From the NCBI GenBank assembly GCA_003163875.1, contig PLRK01000051.1:1-49140 (forward strand): DNA of 49,140 nucleotides. The letters are read 5' to 3'. Below the pieces are notes generated by a model that saw nothing but the letters and a program-made list of their open reading frames with translations, made no database searches and was not told where the DNA came from. Each line of letters starts with the position of its first letter. The stretch's first letter is position 1. Positions 36,943-49,140 of this stretch are shown piece by piece. The DNA comes from Acidimicrobiaceae bacterium. Its GTDB lineage: Bacteria; Actinomycetota; Acidimicrobiia; Acidimicrobiales; RAAP-2. Both the position numbers and the translations under genes were made by a program.

Positions 36943-37941
36943 ATGGAATTCGGGCTGGTAGCGCAAACGAATCCGCCGGCGAAGGACGTGATTGAGCTCG
37001 CCAAGCGAGCCGAAGACGCCGGGTTCGATTATTTCTGGACGTTTGACTCGGCGGTGCTGTGGCAAGAACCCTTCGTCATTTACTCGCAAATCCTCAGCGC
37101 GACGACCTCAATCAAGGTCGGACCAATGGTGACGAACCCTCTGACGCGTGACTGGACGGTTACGGCATCATTGTTCGCGACACTCAATGACATGTTCGGT
37201 CCCCGTACCATTTGTGGCATTGGCCGCGGCGACTCGGCGGTCCGATTTACAGGAGGAAAGCCGTCGACGCTCGCGGAATTGGCCCAGTGCATCGAGGTCA
37301 TTCGATCGCTGGCCCGGGGCCAAGAGATCACGCTTCGTGATCAGACTTTTAGCATTCCTTGGGTAAAGAACGGTGCGCTCGACGTGTGGATGGCGGCGTA
37401 TGGACCAAAGGCCCTCAAGGTAGCGGGTGAATACGCCGACGGACTGATTATGCAGCTCGCCGATCCGTTCATTGTGCGCTGGGCTATTGAGAACGTCGAC
37501 GCTGCGCTCCAAGGGTCGAATCGAAGTGACGAGCCGTTCAGTGTGTGTGTGGCCGCGCCCGCGTACGTGGGCGATGACGTGGCGCACCAACGTGATCAGT
37601 GTCGCTGGTTCGGTGGCATGGTGGGCAATCACGTCGCGGACATCGTTGGTCGCTACGGTGATGATCTCTCGGTCGTGCCCGCGGCCTTGACCGAGTACAT
37701 CAAGGGGCGAAAAGGTTACGACTATCGCCATCACGGCAAAACCGGTAACCCCGACACCGAGTTCGTACCCGATGAAATCATTGACCGGTTCTGTATCCTC
37801 GGTCCGGTCTCCTCGCATCTGGAGCGACTCCAGGAACTCTCGTCGCTCGGTACTGATCAATTCTCGCTCTATCTGATGCATGACAATCCCGAAGGCACGA
37901 TTGACGCGTATGCGAAACGCGTCATTGGGCAGGTTGAGTGA
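36943..37941 (+). CDS. LLM-class (luciferase-like) F420-type oxidoreductase
   Basis: MEFGLVAQTNPPAKDVIELAKRAEDAGFDYFWTFDSAVLWQEPFVIYSQILSATTSIKVGPMVTNPLTRDWTVTAS; LLM (beta/alpha)8 pattern. Confidence 0.82.
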   Translation: MEFGLVAQTNPPAKDVIELAKRAEDAGFDYFWTFDSAVLWQEPFVIYSQILSATTSIKVGPMVTNPLTRDWTVTASLFATLNDMFGPRTICGIGRGDSAVRFTGGKPSTLAELAQCIEVIRSLARGQEITLRDQTFSIPWVKNGALDVWMAAYGPKALKVAGEYADGLIMQLADPFIVRWAIENVDAALQGSNRSDEPFSVCVAAPAYVGDDVAHQRDQCRWFGGMVGNHVADIVGRYGDDLSVVPAALTEYIKGRKGYDYRHHGKTGNPDTEFVPDEIIDRFCILGPVSSHLERLQELSSLGTDQFSLYLMHDNPEGTIDAYAKRVIGQVE

Positions 37942-39023
37942 TCGACGCGTCGGGGAAATCGGTTCGACCCATGCGACGATACGTAGTTGGCGCGGCGCTC
38001 ATCGGACTCGCCAGCGTCACCTTGCTCTCGCCGCGAGCGTTTGCAGACTCAACTACGACGACGACGGCCCCCTCGAGTGGCTCGAGTACCACGTCGAGCA
38101 CCACCACGTCGGTGCCGGTCACCACGACGACCAACAAAGTGTGGGTCGCTCCCTTAACCGGACTTCCCGATCCGAGTGAACTCACGCGTCATCGCTCGGC
38201 GTTGACCATAAAGATCGACAATACGCCTGAGGCACATCCTCAATTCGGCCTTCAAGACGCAGACGTCGTCTACGAAGAGATCGTCGAGGGCGGGATCACT
38301 CGATTGGCCGCGATCTTCAATTCGAAACTTCCTACCGTCGTGGGTCCCGTTCGCTCCGTTCGACGCACCGATCCACAGATCGTCTATCCCCTAGGCGGGA
38401 TCTTCGCCTTTTCGGGTGGAGCCCAGTACGCGATTGACGCCATCGAAAAGGCGCCAGTCAAGCTCATCCAAGAGTCAAACGCTGGAGCCGCGATGTTCCG
38501 CGACCTTAAGCGTCCTCCGCCCCACAACCTGCTCGCGAACGCGGTGCTGCTCATGACCTATGGAGGAGAGCCCAAACCTCCGCGCGCGATCTTCACGTAC
38601 CGAAGTGCTTCGGAACCGGCCACCGGGGCTCGAGTGAATGTTTTCAACGTTGATTTCTTTTCGGGCTACGAGGTGTCGTACAACTGGGACGAGAAGACGT
38701 TCTCGTGGGATCGAACGATTTTTGACTACCCGGACATCACGGCGACCGGGCAGCGTGTGTCGCCCGCGAACGTGATCGTAATGAACGTGCTCTATCGCGG
38801 AGGGGTAGGCGTCGAAGGCTCGTACGCGCAGCTCACGGGTTCTGGTCCGGCCGAAGTCTTTACCGCTGGTCGGGTGCAGCGAGGTACGTGGTCGCGAAAG
38901 GCTCTTGCGGACCCAATTGTTTACAAGAACGAATCTGGGCAAGTAATTGCGCTCACGCCCGGCCAGACGTTCGTCGAGCTCGCCGACACACTCATGCGCG
39001 CCACGATCACCAACCAGCCCTAA
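37938..39023 (+). CDS. secreted DUF3048-domain (YerB-like) protein
   Basis: Signal peptide, Ser/Thr-rich linker, LTIKIDNTPEAHPQFGLQDADVVYEEIVEGGITRLAAIFNSKLPTVVGPVRSVRRTDPQIV. Confidence 0.85.
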   Translation: MIDASGKSVRPMRRYVVGAALIGLASVTLLSPRAFADSTTTTTAPSSGSSTTSSTTTSVPVTTTTNKVWVAPLTGLPDPSELTRHRSALTIKIDNTPEAHPQFGLQDADVVYEEIVEGGITRLAAIFNSKLPTVVGPVRSVRRTDPQIVYPLGGIFAFSGGAQYAIDAIEKAPVKLIQESNAGAAMFRDLKRPPPHNLLANAVLLMTYGGEPKPPRAIFTYRSASEPATGARVNVFNVDFFSGYEVSYNWDEKTFSWDRTIFDYPDITATGQRVSPANVIVMNVLYRGGVGVEGSYAQLTGSGPAEVFTAGRVQRGTWSRKALADPIVYKNESGQVIALTPGQTFVELADTLMRATITNQP

Positions 39024-39045
39024 AGTTCTTCGCCAACGCAGCGCG

Positions 39046-39963
39046 CTAGCTAATAAAAGGAATCGACAGCTCCCAGAGACGTTCCGCGCTCTCGGGATCG
39101 AGAGCCCACGGATTCACGCCGCCGCTGTAGGGTTCCGGGTTCGCCGTAACCGGAGCCTCGTTGCAATTCTCGAAGTAACGACCCCCGACGTCCAATAGCA
39201 GTGGCGACGCCGCGAGCAAGACCGACGTCGCCGCACCTTGGGAGGGCGTCTTTTGGTATTGCACCGGTGTCATCATCTGGCCCGTGTAGCGCTGCAAGTT
39301 CGTGGGAATGGAGCCTGGGTGTAGTGCGTTCGCGTGAATGCCCGCACTCGACCAGCGCCGCGTGATCTCGACGGCGAGCAACACGTCGGCGGTCTTGGAC
39401 TGACCATACGCTGACCACGGGTCATACGGTCGCTCGTGGAAGTCAATGTCGTCGAACACCACGGGGGAGAAGTAGTGCGCCATGGAACTGACCGACACGA
39501 CGCGAGCGCCGGTGGCGCGCTCCAACCAGGGATACATATTCATTGTGAGGGCGAAGTGCCCCAGATAGTTGGTCGCGAACTGCACCTCGTGACCTCGTGC
39601 GCTTCGCTCCAGCGTCGGCACCGCCATGACGCCAGCGTTGAGTACCAGCATGTGAAGTGGCGAATTCCATCGCTTCGAAAAGTTGCTGATTGACGACACG
39701 CTGAGAAGATCGAGCTCCTGGACTCGGACGTCGTCATTGCCCGTGGTTTCGGCTATCTCCCTGGCGGCTCGTGCGCCCATGTCGGGATTGCGCACCGCAA
39801 GGGTCACCGTGGCGCCGGAGCGCGCGAGCGCGCGTGCGGTTTCGAGGCCAATACCTGATGATCCTCCGGTGACGAGTGCACTTCGACCAGAAAGACTGAC
39901 GCCCTCGAGTACCTCATCGGCCGTCGATTGCTCGTCAAAGGGAGTGGAGATCAACGGGTCCAT
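39046..39963 (-). CDS. short-chain dehydrogenase/reductase family protein
   Basis: ALVTGGSSGIGLETARALARSGATVTLAVRN, VLNAGVMA, YGQSKTADVLLAVE. Confidence 0.9.
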   Translation of the reverse strand: MDPLISTPFDEQSTADEVLEGVSLSGRSALVTGGSSGIGLETARALARSGATVTLAVRNPDMGARAAREIAETTGNDDVRVQELDLLSVSSISNFSKRWNSPLHMLVLNAGVMAVPTLERSARGHEVQFATNYLGHFALTMNMYPWLERATGARVVSVSSMAHYFSPVVFDDIDFHERPYDPWSAYGQSKTADVLLAVEITRRWSSAGIHANALHPGSIPTNLQRYTGQMMTPVQYQKTPSQGAATSVLLAASPLLLDVGGRYFENCNEAPVTANPEPYSGGVNPWALDPESAERLWELSIPFIS

Positions 39964-40288
39964 CGGCTCAGCCTATCCACCGGTCTTCAGTGCTGAACCT
40001 TCTCTGGTTCCACCGATGTCCTTCATCAATGGAACTGACGAGTTTGTGGGCTCACGAGTCTTTCAGTGGATGCAGCGGACTCGAGTCCCCCAAACGGACT
40101 CGTCAGGGCGAACGCCGGGACGCTACGACTTGACGACTAGTGTCTCGCCGCGTATCGAATTCGAAATCTTCGATTGATCGGCGCAGCATCATATGCACCT
40201 AGGAAGTTGACGATGTTTGGTGAACTCGCCTCACCTTCAGGCCCGCCCTTCTAGAAACTTATTTCGATGTACTTTCAGTTTGGATTTG

Positions 40289-41050
40289 CTATAAGAAGTG
40301 ATACCGTGCTGACATCAATGCCCCCGCAATCGCGACCGACGTCCAACAAAGTGATCGAAGGGCGCCTTCAATTGGTCCTAGCTGGCTCTCGACACTGAGA
40401 GCAACCTTGGTGCCATCGAGCAAAACCTCATCACCCTGGAGGTAGTTCACGTGGCGGCGAAGTCGCCGTGCCGGGGTCGAGAGTTGACGTTGTGTCGCGG
40501 CGATGAAGGCCGCGTAGAGTGCCGCAAGTAATGCGGCGGCACTTAGGTTCTCATGCTGGGTGAAGTACGCGGTGAGAACTGGGAAGCAGCCCCAAGAAAG
40601 AAAAAACACGAGATCGGTGTGGAGCCGTCCGCCAAAGAGTTCCAGATTGTAGCCAACTGCTGCGATAACACCAACAGCGATGAAGATCCACAAAAATTCG
40701 TCGACCTCGACCGCACCAACGATGCCAAGTACGACGGCGCCACCAAGGCTCAGAATTGACGCGGCGACCAGTTGCCAGGTGGGGATGGTCGTGCGAAGGG
40801 GGCGGCCTTGTAGTTCGTCCATTGCGTGTGCTCCAATGCCGACCGCGAGGAAGAACGCGAGGACCGTCATCCAAAGGCGAAACGTGTGGATGGGACCTAC
40901 GAGGGACGCGCCAATGACGACGAGTGAGAGGAGAAACATGGTGTAGGGCGGATGCAGCAACGTCCACCATTCGCGAAGTCGTGGTCGCGAAAGGTACTTA
41001 GGCTGGGCGTAGAACGCTGGACCCGACGGCGGCGTCTGCTGGTCGCTCAT
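40289..41050 (-). CDS. polytopic membrane protein, UbiA-prenyltransferase-like (weak)
   Basis: Multi-TM; GIGAHAMDELQGRPLRTTIPTWQ, YNLELFGGRLHTDLVFFLSWGCFPVLTAYF; ATG 41050 overlaps the upstream methyltransferase stop. Confidence 0.5.
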   Translation of the reverse strand: MSDQQTPPSGPAFYAQPKYLSRPRLREWWTLLHPPYTMFLLSLVVIGASLVGPIHTFRLWMTVLAFFLAVGIGAHAMDELQGRPLRTTIPTWQLVAASILSLGGAVVLGIVGAVEVDEFLWIFIAVGVIAAVGYNLELFGGRLHTDLVFFLSWGCFPVLTAYFTQHENLSAAALLAALYAAFIAATQRQLSTPARRLRRHVNYLQGDEVLLDGTKVALSVESQLGPIEGALRSLCWTSVAIAGALMSARYHFL

Positions 41051-41814
41051 GCGCGCTCTGTTTTGTAGCCCCAGATCACGATGCCGCCGCCAAGACTCAT
41101 CGTTCGACGTTCGACGTGTTCCATGCCCGCGTGCTCCCACGCTCGAAGCGTCCAGTCCACTGAGTACTGACGGTAATGCTTGGAGATACTTGGACCAAGA
41201 AAACGACCAACGTCCCACCAGCCTTTGCCGCCCGTGAGGTAGCCAGCGACGGGCAGCACCCATCGGGTGTAACACCACCATGAGACGAGCCATATTCGTT
41301 TGCTGGGTACCGCAAATTCGAGGTTCGCCATTGGTGCGCCAGGCTTGAGTACCCTCGCCAGTTCGTTGATCGTTGCCGCAGGATCGTCCACGTAACGCAA
41401 TAAATAGGTGAACGTCAGGGCATCGAAGGATTCGTTGGCGAAAGGGAGCTGCTCGCCACGTGCGAGTACGAGGGCCACACGCTCTTGCAGTCCAGACTTT
41501 TGAATGTTCCTTTGCCCGGCGCTGAGCATGTCGGCACTGAGGTCGAGTCCCACGATTCGTCCATTTGTCCGTTTCGCGATTCGTTTCGTCACTGCGCAGG
41601 GCCCACATGCGACGTCGAGGATCAAACGAGGTTCTGCACCCACGACGTGCTCGACCATGGCGGCGCGCCAACGCCGGTCCTGTCCAAACGAAAGTACCTG
41701 GTTGAGCTGGTTGTAACGCTTTGGAAGGGGCGCGAAGAGCTTACGAGCAAAGGCGTTGGCGGTTGCCCGCGAGGCGTTGACAATCTTTTTAGAAGACACC
41801 GCAGGAGTCCACAT
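41047..41814 (-). CDS. class I SAM methyltransferase, UbiE/MenG-like
   Basis: KRYNQLNQVLSFGQDRRWRAAMVEHVVGAEPRLILDVACGPCAVTKRIAKRTNGRIVGLDLSADMLSAGQ. Confidence 0.82.
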   Translation of the reverse strand: MWTPAVSSKKIVNASRATANAFARKLFAPLPKRYNQLNQVLSFGQDRRWRAAMVEHVVGAEPRLILDVACGPCAVTKRIAKRTNGRIVGLDLSADMLSAGQRNIQKSGLQERVALVLARGEQLPFANESFDALTFTYLLRYVDDPAATINELARVLKPGAPMANLEFAVPSKRIWLVSWWCYTRWVLPVAGYLTGGKGWWDVGRFLGPSISKHYRQYSVDWTLRAWEHAGMEHVERRTMSLGGGIVIWGYKTERA

Positions 41815-42009
41815 CGCGCCAAGAACAATTCCAGTGACAGGGTCTCACGCGAAGAATTATCAGGTGATGACGAATATTCGCTTGGCCGTTTCGTTTGATT
41901 TTCCTACCTTAACGGAATCGGTGGAGCATCACGAGTCCCAAAAGAGTTGATCGAACATGTACCAAGGGCTGACAAACGCCGCGGGTTCGGATGGGGATTT
42001 TACTAACGA

Positions 42010-42447
42010 TTAAGGCTTCTTGCCTGGGTTGAACTCAATGATTTCGAGTTCTCCGTCGTCTCGCATCGCTTCATGATGCGCAATTTGTTCTCGCTCACGC
42101 TCGATGAGTTCGTCGTCGGGTGCGTCTTCCAAGTGCACCGCGAGGTCATCGGCTTCTGGAGAAGCCCGAATGAGCTCATCGAGCTTTAACTGGAGTACTT
42201 TTTGGTGACGTGATTGTGTGTGCTGGATAACGAACAGCATGACGAGGGTGATGGCGCTGACGATGGTGGCGAAAGAAGTCTGCCAGGTCTGGGGAAAACG
42301 GTTGACGCCGAGAACGATGCCGAAGATGACGAGCACCAAAACGACGGCCAGTGTTGTTCCCGAGCGGGATGTGAACTCGCCGATCCAATGTAGAACTCGA
42401 CTGATGCGTTGCAATGGGGTCGATCGCTCCATAAGGTCTCCAATCAA
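42010..42447 (-). CDS. low-affinity iron permease family-like membrane protein
   Basis: WQTSFATIVSAITLVMLFVIQHTQSRHQKVLQLKLDELIRA characteristic segment. Confidence 0.75.
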   Translation of the reverse strand: MIGDLMERSTPLQRISRVLHWIGEFTSRSGTTLAVVLVLVIFGIVLGVNRFPQTWQTSFATIVSAITLVMLFVIQHTQSRHQKVLQLKLDELIRASPEADDLAVHLEDAPDDELIEREREQIAHHEAMRDDGELEIIEFNPGKKP

Positions 42448-42654
42448 TGATGGTGCGGCGGTACGGTCGCGGAAAACGTGCGCCGCCGTTTCGCTCTACA
42501 CATGTGGAAGTGTGCGAGTACACGTAAAGAAGGCTCGTTTCGAGCGTATCGGCTTCGAATCGTTTGAAATCTCCCGTTTTGTGCGTACCTGACTCTCGCG
42601 GGCGTGACAATACTTATAGGCGCAATTCAACACCATTGGCGCGTCAATTCATAA

Positions 42655-45160
<2,506 letters not shown>

Positions 45161-45164
<4 letters not shown>

Positions 45165-47314
45165 GTTCCTGGTAACCCGGTCGGTACGCTTCGAGTCATG
45201 TGATACGCGGTGTTGATTGCATTGACCAATTCATCGAGGTGCACCGGCACCGATAATGGCGCCGCTTGGTCACGAAGCGTACGTTCGACTTGCACGAAGA
45301 GGGCTCGTAAATCGGGAACCTCTTCCCTCGTTGCAGGTGCACCCGCGAGCACCGTCAGTGTTTCGTGACAAGCGGTCTCGAGATCTTTCAACTGATCGTT
45401 GCGTTCCACCCGGACGCCGCTCTCGCCTTCGACGCGCAATGCGTGCAATGAGCGAAGAATTCGCATCGTCGCAACAAGTTGTCCGCGCGCCATGCTCGCG
45501 TTGAATCCAAACGTTGCGGGCTCTTCGACGGCACGACCCACGGCCGCTTCGGCACTCACCCACGACATGCGCACAGCCCGTGACTTCTCTACGACGCTCT
45601 CATTGGCAATTATCGTCGACGTGATGACATCAAAGACGACGACGAGATACGCAGCGAGTGATTCGTAGAGTCGGGTCCACACGTCCTTAAGTTCAACTTG
45701 AGGCGAGGTCGGCCACACGAGGTAGGCGAGCACCGCAATCACACCACCGAGTGAAAAATCGAGAAGTCGATCGAGTGCGGTACTCAGCGTGTCCGTTGTC
45801 GTGATACTCAACGCCATCAATACGAGTGCCGTAACAAATCCGAACGACACGGCGAAGCTCGCGGACCACGTCGAATACGCAATCCATGCCGACAGTACAA
45901 TTAAGACCGTCGTAGTCGCGTGGCCGGGATGGAGTCCACCAATTACGAGCGCGGCGACGACGGCGCCAATGATGGTGCCAACGATGCGACTTAAACCCCG
46001 GTGAAGGAGAGAGCTGTAGTCAGGTTTCAATATGACTGCGACGGCGAAGGCTAACCAAAAGCTGCGGGGGAGTGAGAGAGCGGATCCAATGACGGCGGCG
46101 AAGGGAACAGCGATCGCGAGTCGGACGGCGTGACGGAACGATGGTGACGTCGCCGTCACGTTGTCCCTCACGATTCGAAGGTTGCTTCGCAGTTGCGAGA
46201 ATTCGAAACCGATGAACTGGGGTCTCGAGGGCCGCCACACGCGACGCTGCGAAGACGTGGAGGATGAATCGACGAGTTTTCCCATTGCTCGAATCTGACC
46301 ACCAAGAGCGCGCAAATGTGCCACGCACTGGAGAAGAGTGACGTCCTCGTCGTGACGTCCTTCGATCATCGTTTCAACAATCAAGAGTTGAGAATCAAAA
46401 CCTCTCACATTTTCTAGCCAGTTCGCATTTTTCTGTTGTTGCAGTGTGTTCGACATTGCGACGAGCGAACTCGCGAGAGGGCGAAGTGTCGACGTGATCA
46501 GTTGATCATTATCGCTTGACAACGTATCGCGGAGTCGAACCCGCAAGCCCGCGAGCGTGGTTAGCTGGAGACGGGTGCGGCGTGCTTGGTCGAGAATCGC
46601 ACGAAGCTCCGCCGCATCGACCCGACCGAAGAGTGATGAGGCGCTCAAGACTTCATTCGCATCATCAAGTGCCGCGAGTGCAGTTGTTGCGGCACTCGAT
46701 GGATCTTGAAGTGCAAGTTGCGACAATGCTTCGAGAGCAAGCGAGATACGTCGACGTTGGTAGCGCAGACTTGGGGGGAAACGAAGAAGCACTAGTGCGA
46801 CTATCTCGACGCTTGCACCGGCGACGACGAAGAGACTTAAGTGTAATGCGAAGAGTGATGAACCGATGAACCTTCCGAGCACGACGTAGGCGATGACGGC
46901 TTGCGATCCTACCGTTGCCGATGTTTGTCCGAAGACATCGAGCATTCCCGCGCTGAAGCACCACGGAACAAGAATCGCAATGTGTAACCACGTGACCGAT
47001 CCACTGATCGTACCTACGTAGACTGATATGCCTAACAACAAAGCGTCGACGAGTGCGAGCCGAAGTGAAAGGCGCGGCGCGCCGACAAGCGACACGATCG
47101 CGATTAAGTTTGCTCCTATGGCCATTGCTATGGCGCCGCTCGTTGTACCGATGCTTAGTCCAACTGCGAACACGAGCGCGACAGGCAAGGCAGTAATTGC
47201 GCCAGCGACGGGGCTCAATAAGGAGAGTTCGATTCGTAGCGCGTCGCGAATTGCTCGAGCATGGACCGTGCCTGTCCTACGTGACGAAGATTCAGCCACG
47301 AATGTTGATCGCAA
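45161..47314 (-). CDS. FUSC-family / aromatic-acid-exporter-like membrane protein
   Basis: 717 aa, two TM bundles; RHAVRLAIAVPFAAVIGSALSLPRSFWLAFAVAVILKPDYSSLLHRGLSRIVGTIIGAVVAALV. Confidence 0.85.
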
Positions 47315-47524
47315 TCATGTACGAAACATTAGTTTCGTATTCGCGTCGTTCGAATCATTCCCGTTGCACATTTCGGTAAATACCTGGACTCTTTCTTTTG
47401 AGAGCGAGAGCTGCCATTTGAGGAAAGAAAAAGTTCCATGACTTCTGCGGAGCGAGTATTCTTTGAGCATCGATTGCGATTACTCAAGTACCTAATTTGG
47501 CGAGTGCGCTCGGGAATCTGAAGG

Positions 47525-47963
47525 GGCATCGTTTGGGTACTTGTCGATGTCGTTGTAGTTTGCGCCGATAAATCACCTAATGCTCGGCGCGCCATTGAAG
47601 CCGCTGGACAATTAGTGCAGATGTCCAACGGTACGATTCACATTGTCACTACGGTTGACGCAATACCGCGAGTAGACAGTTCATTGCCCGATGAGTTCAA
47701 AGAGATGAATCCAGATGGCGATGCCGAAACCCTCCTACTAGTCTTCTCCTTCATCGCAAGATATTTAGGCATCGAGCCCGTGCTCAATCACGTTGTTCGT
47801 TATCCAGCGGACCCGATTATTTCGACGGCAGATTCAGTGAACGAAGATCTCGTTGTCGTGGGCAACAAGGGAAAAAGCTGCGCGCCGAGTGTTAGGTAGC
47901 GTACCTAATTCAGTTGCTCACGGGGTGAATTGCTCTTTGGCGATGGTCGACACCACAGCTTGA
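47525..47963 (+). pseudogene. universal stress protein (UspA-like), frameshifted and without an obvious start
   Basis: VVVVCADKSPNARRAIEAAGQL...EDLVVVGNKG in one frame. Removing one A from the A5 run at 47872-47876 restores GKAARRVLGSVPNSVAHGVNCSLAMVDTTA*. No in-frame ATG/GTG/TTG upstream of codon V at 47615. Confidence 0.7.
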
Positions 47964-48883
47964 GTTTCATGCGTCACGGTGTTCATGGTTGACACGTATT
48001 CGTGGACGAGTGACGAAACTACTTTGAGGCGATTGCTCTCACTTCGTTTCTTAGGCTTCGAGAGGAGTACTTCGATTTAGTTCGATGAACAAGAGTCATC
48101 GGAGCGTCTGACCTGGATTCCTTTCAAAGTGTGTACGTTCAACGGTTCCGGTGCGGCTTGAGGTGGGACTCGTAGGAGAAATACTTGCGCACCGCCGCTA
48201 TGACGAGCGGACGTTGCTTCAATCGCTGTAGAGGAGCGCACCATGCTCGCAGCTGTAATTGGACCATTTCGAACAAGAGCGGGTTGGTCTTGACTAGGTG
48301 GATCTCCTGCGATGCGTCGGAATTGTCGTGATCGATCTGTCACGGAAGCCCATTTGATGGGGTTTCTCTCAATCGCTGTTCTCGTGACCGGGAAAATCGA
48401 TCGCCAATATAGGTTTTTTTCTATACTTCGGAATTGAAGGACATTGCTGTGGCTCAGGGCACTTCGATTCGCTATGATGGAAAGGTTCTACACGTGGTTA
48501 TCGGACAGTCTTCTCTTTTCCGAGTTCTTGGTTCTAGCGCTGCTTTTCTTCCTCTAAACAATAAGGTCTGGTTCGTTTGTCCCCGAAGTTACTGATTGGT
48601 ATTGTAGAAACTTGCCTGAGGCCGTCGTGATCGGCAGTCCCCGTAGTTTTTCCAGAACGAACCAAGTTTGTCGGTTTGAGGCTTGGTATCGTTTATGGGG
48701 TTACGTTGACCTCACTCCAAAACAAATGTCAAGGGTATTGCCGCGTGCTGCAGTGAGAAGTGAAGAAGGATTCCGTATCTTGAAACACCGGTTTATCTTG
48801 TTGTATGGTAGTTGCTCGTCCCTTGTTGCAGCGAGGGTGAATGTCATTGTCCAATCGTCTAGTTCGAAAGTAGTCACTCGATA

Positions 48884-49140
48884 ATGATTCGTCGCGTTGC
48901 ATTCAAATTCCTTTCAACGTTCCTTAGCGTTGCCCTCCTCGCTTCTGTCGGGTCGGCGATAACGCTCGTCACGACTGCCACGGTCGCTTCCGCGAGTTCG
49001 GTCGCTGCAGTTGCGGATTATGACCTTCCCGGACAAGCTGGTGCTGTGTCAACGTGGGAGTGGGGCACGTACTCCGCGACCGGCACAATTCCAGCGGGTG
49101 GAACAATTACTGTTACGTATCCAGCGGGCATTACCGTTCC
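48884..49140 (+). CDS. N-terminus of a secreted protein, truncated by the window edge
   Basis: MIRRVAFKFLSTFLSVALLASVGSAITLVTTATVASASSVAAVADYDLPGQAGAVSTWEWGTYSATGTIPAGGTITVTYPAGITV; open to window end; absent from the ORF track. Confidence 0.7.
   Translation, partial: MIRRVAFKFLSTFLSVALLASVGSAITLVTTATVASASSVAAVADYDLPGQAGAVSTWEWGTYSATGTIPAGGTITVTYPAGITV

Noticed and set aside
38059-38142. Repetitive ACG/ACC tract resembling a tandem repeat
   Set aside because: It encodes the Ser/Thr-rich linker of the DUF3048 protein; ordinary low-complexity coding sequence.
40289-41671. N-terminal 207 residues of the 460 aa ORF
   Set aside because: This part lies out of frame over the methyltransferase gene; real start is MSDQQTPP at 41050.
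48612-48884. 90 aa + strand ORF
   Set aside because: No recognised motif; ends exactly at the next ATG but otherwise unsupported.

Overview
The 49 kb window is coding-dense and GC-rich. It looks like an actinobacterial chromosome segment (possibly Acidimicrobiia; this is inferred from gene content and F420-type enzymes and was not tested). I saw no rRNA, tRNA, CRISPR array, IS element or phage module. Main blocks: (1) scattered hydrolases, secreted beta-helix and Ig-like proteins, SRPBCC and DHFR-like enzymes; (2) a hipB-hipA pair with an AT-rich upstream region full of inverted repeats; (3) a GT4 / six-hairpin glycosidase-like / GH130 carbohydrate module; (4) a livKGFMH-type ABC transporter divergent from a compact, apparently complete lower pathway for hydroquinone and hydroxyquinol via maleylacetate and 3-oxoadipate; (5) a small membrane-protein gene preceded by three closely spaced perfect hairpins, a candidate structured leader RNA; (6) a two-gene unit of siroheme sulfite/nitrite reductase plus FrhB-like F420 oxidoreductase with two [4Fe-4S] ferredoxin motifs, a split counterpart of the fused archaeal Fsr and the strongest candidate for an undescribed system; (7) a reductive-pyrimidine-catabolism-like set (beta-ureidopropionase, dihydropyrimidinase, LLM F420-type oxidoreductase) without a classical dihydropyrimidine dehydrogenase; (8) metY-metX with an upstream perfect inverted repeat; (9) a frameshifted universal-stress-protein gene near the right end. 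Functional calls come from reading the translations and recognising motifs; no database search was run.
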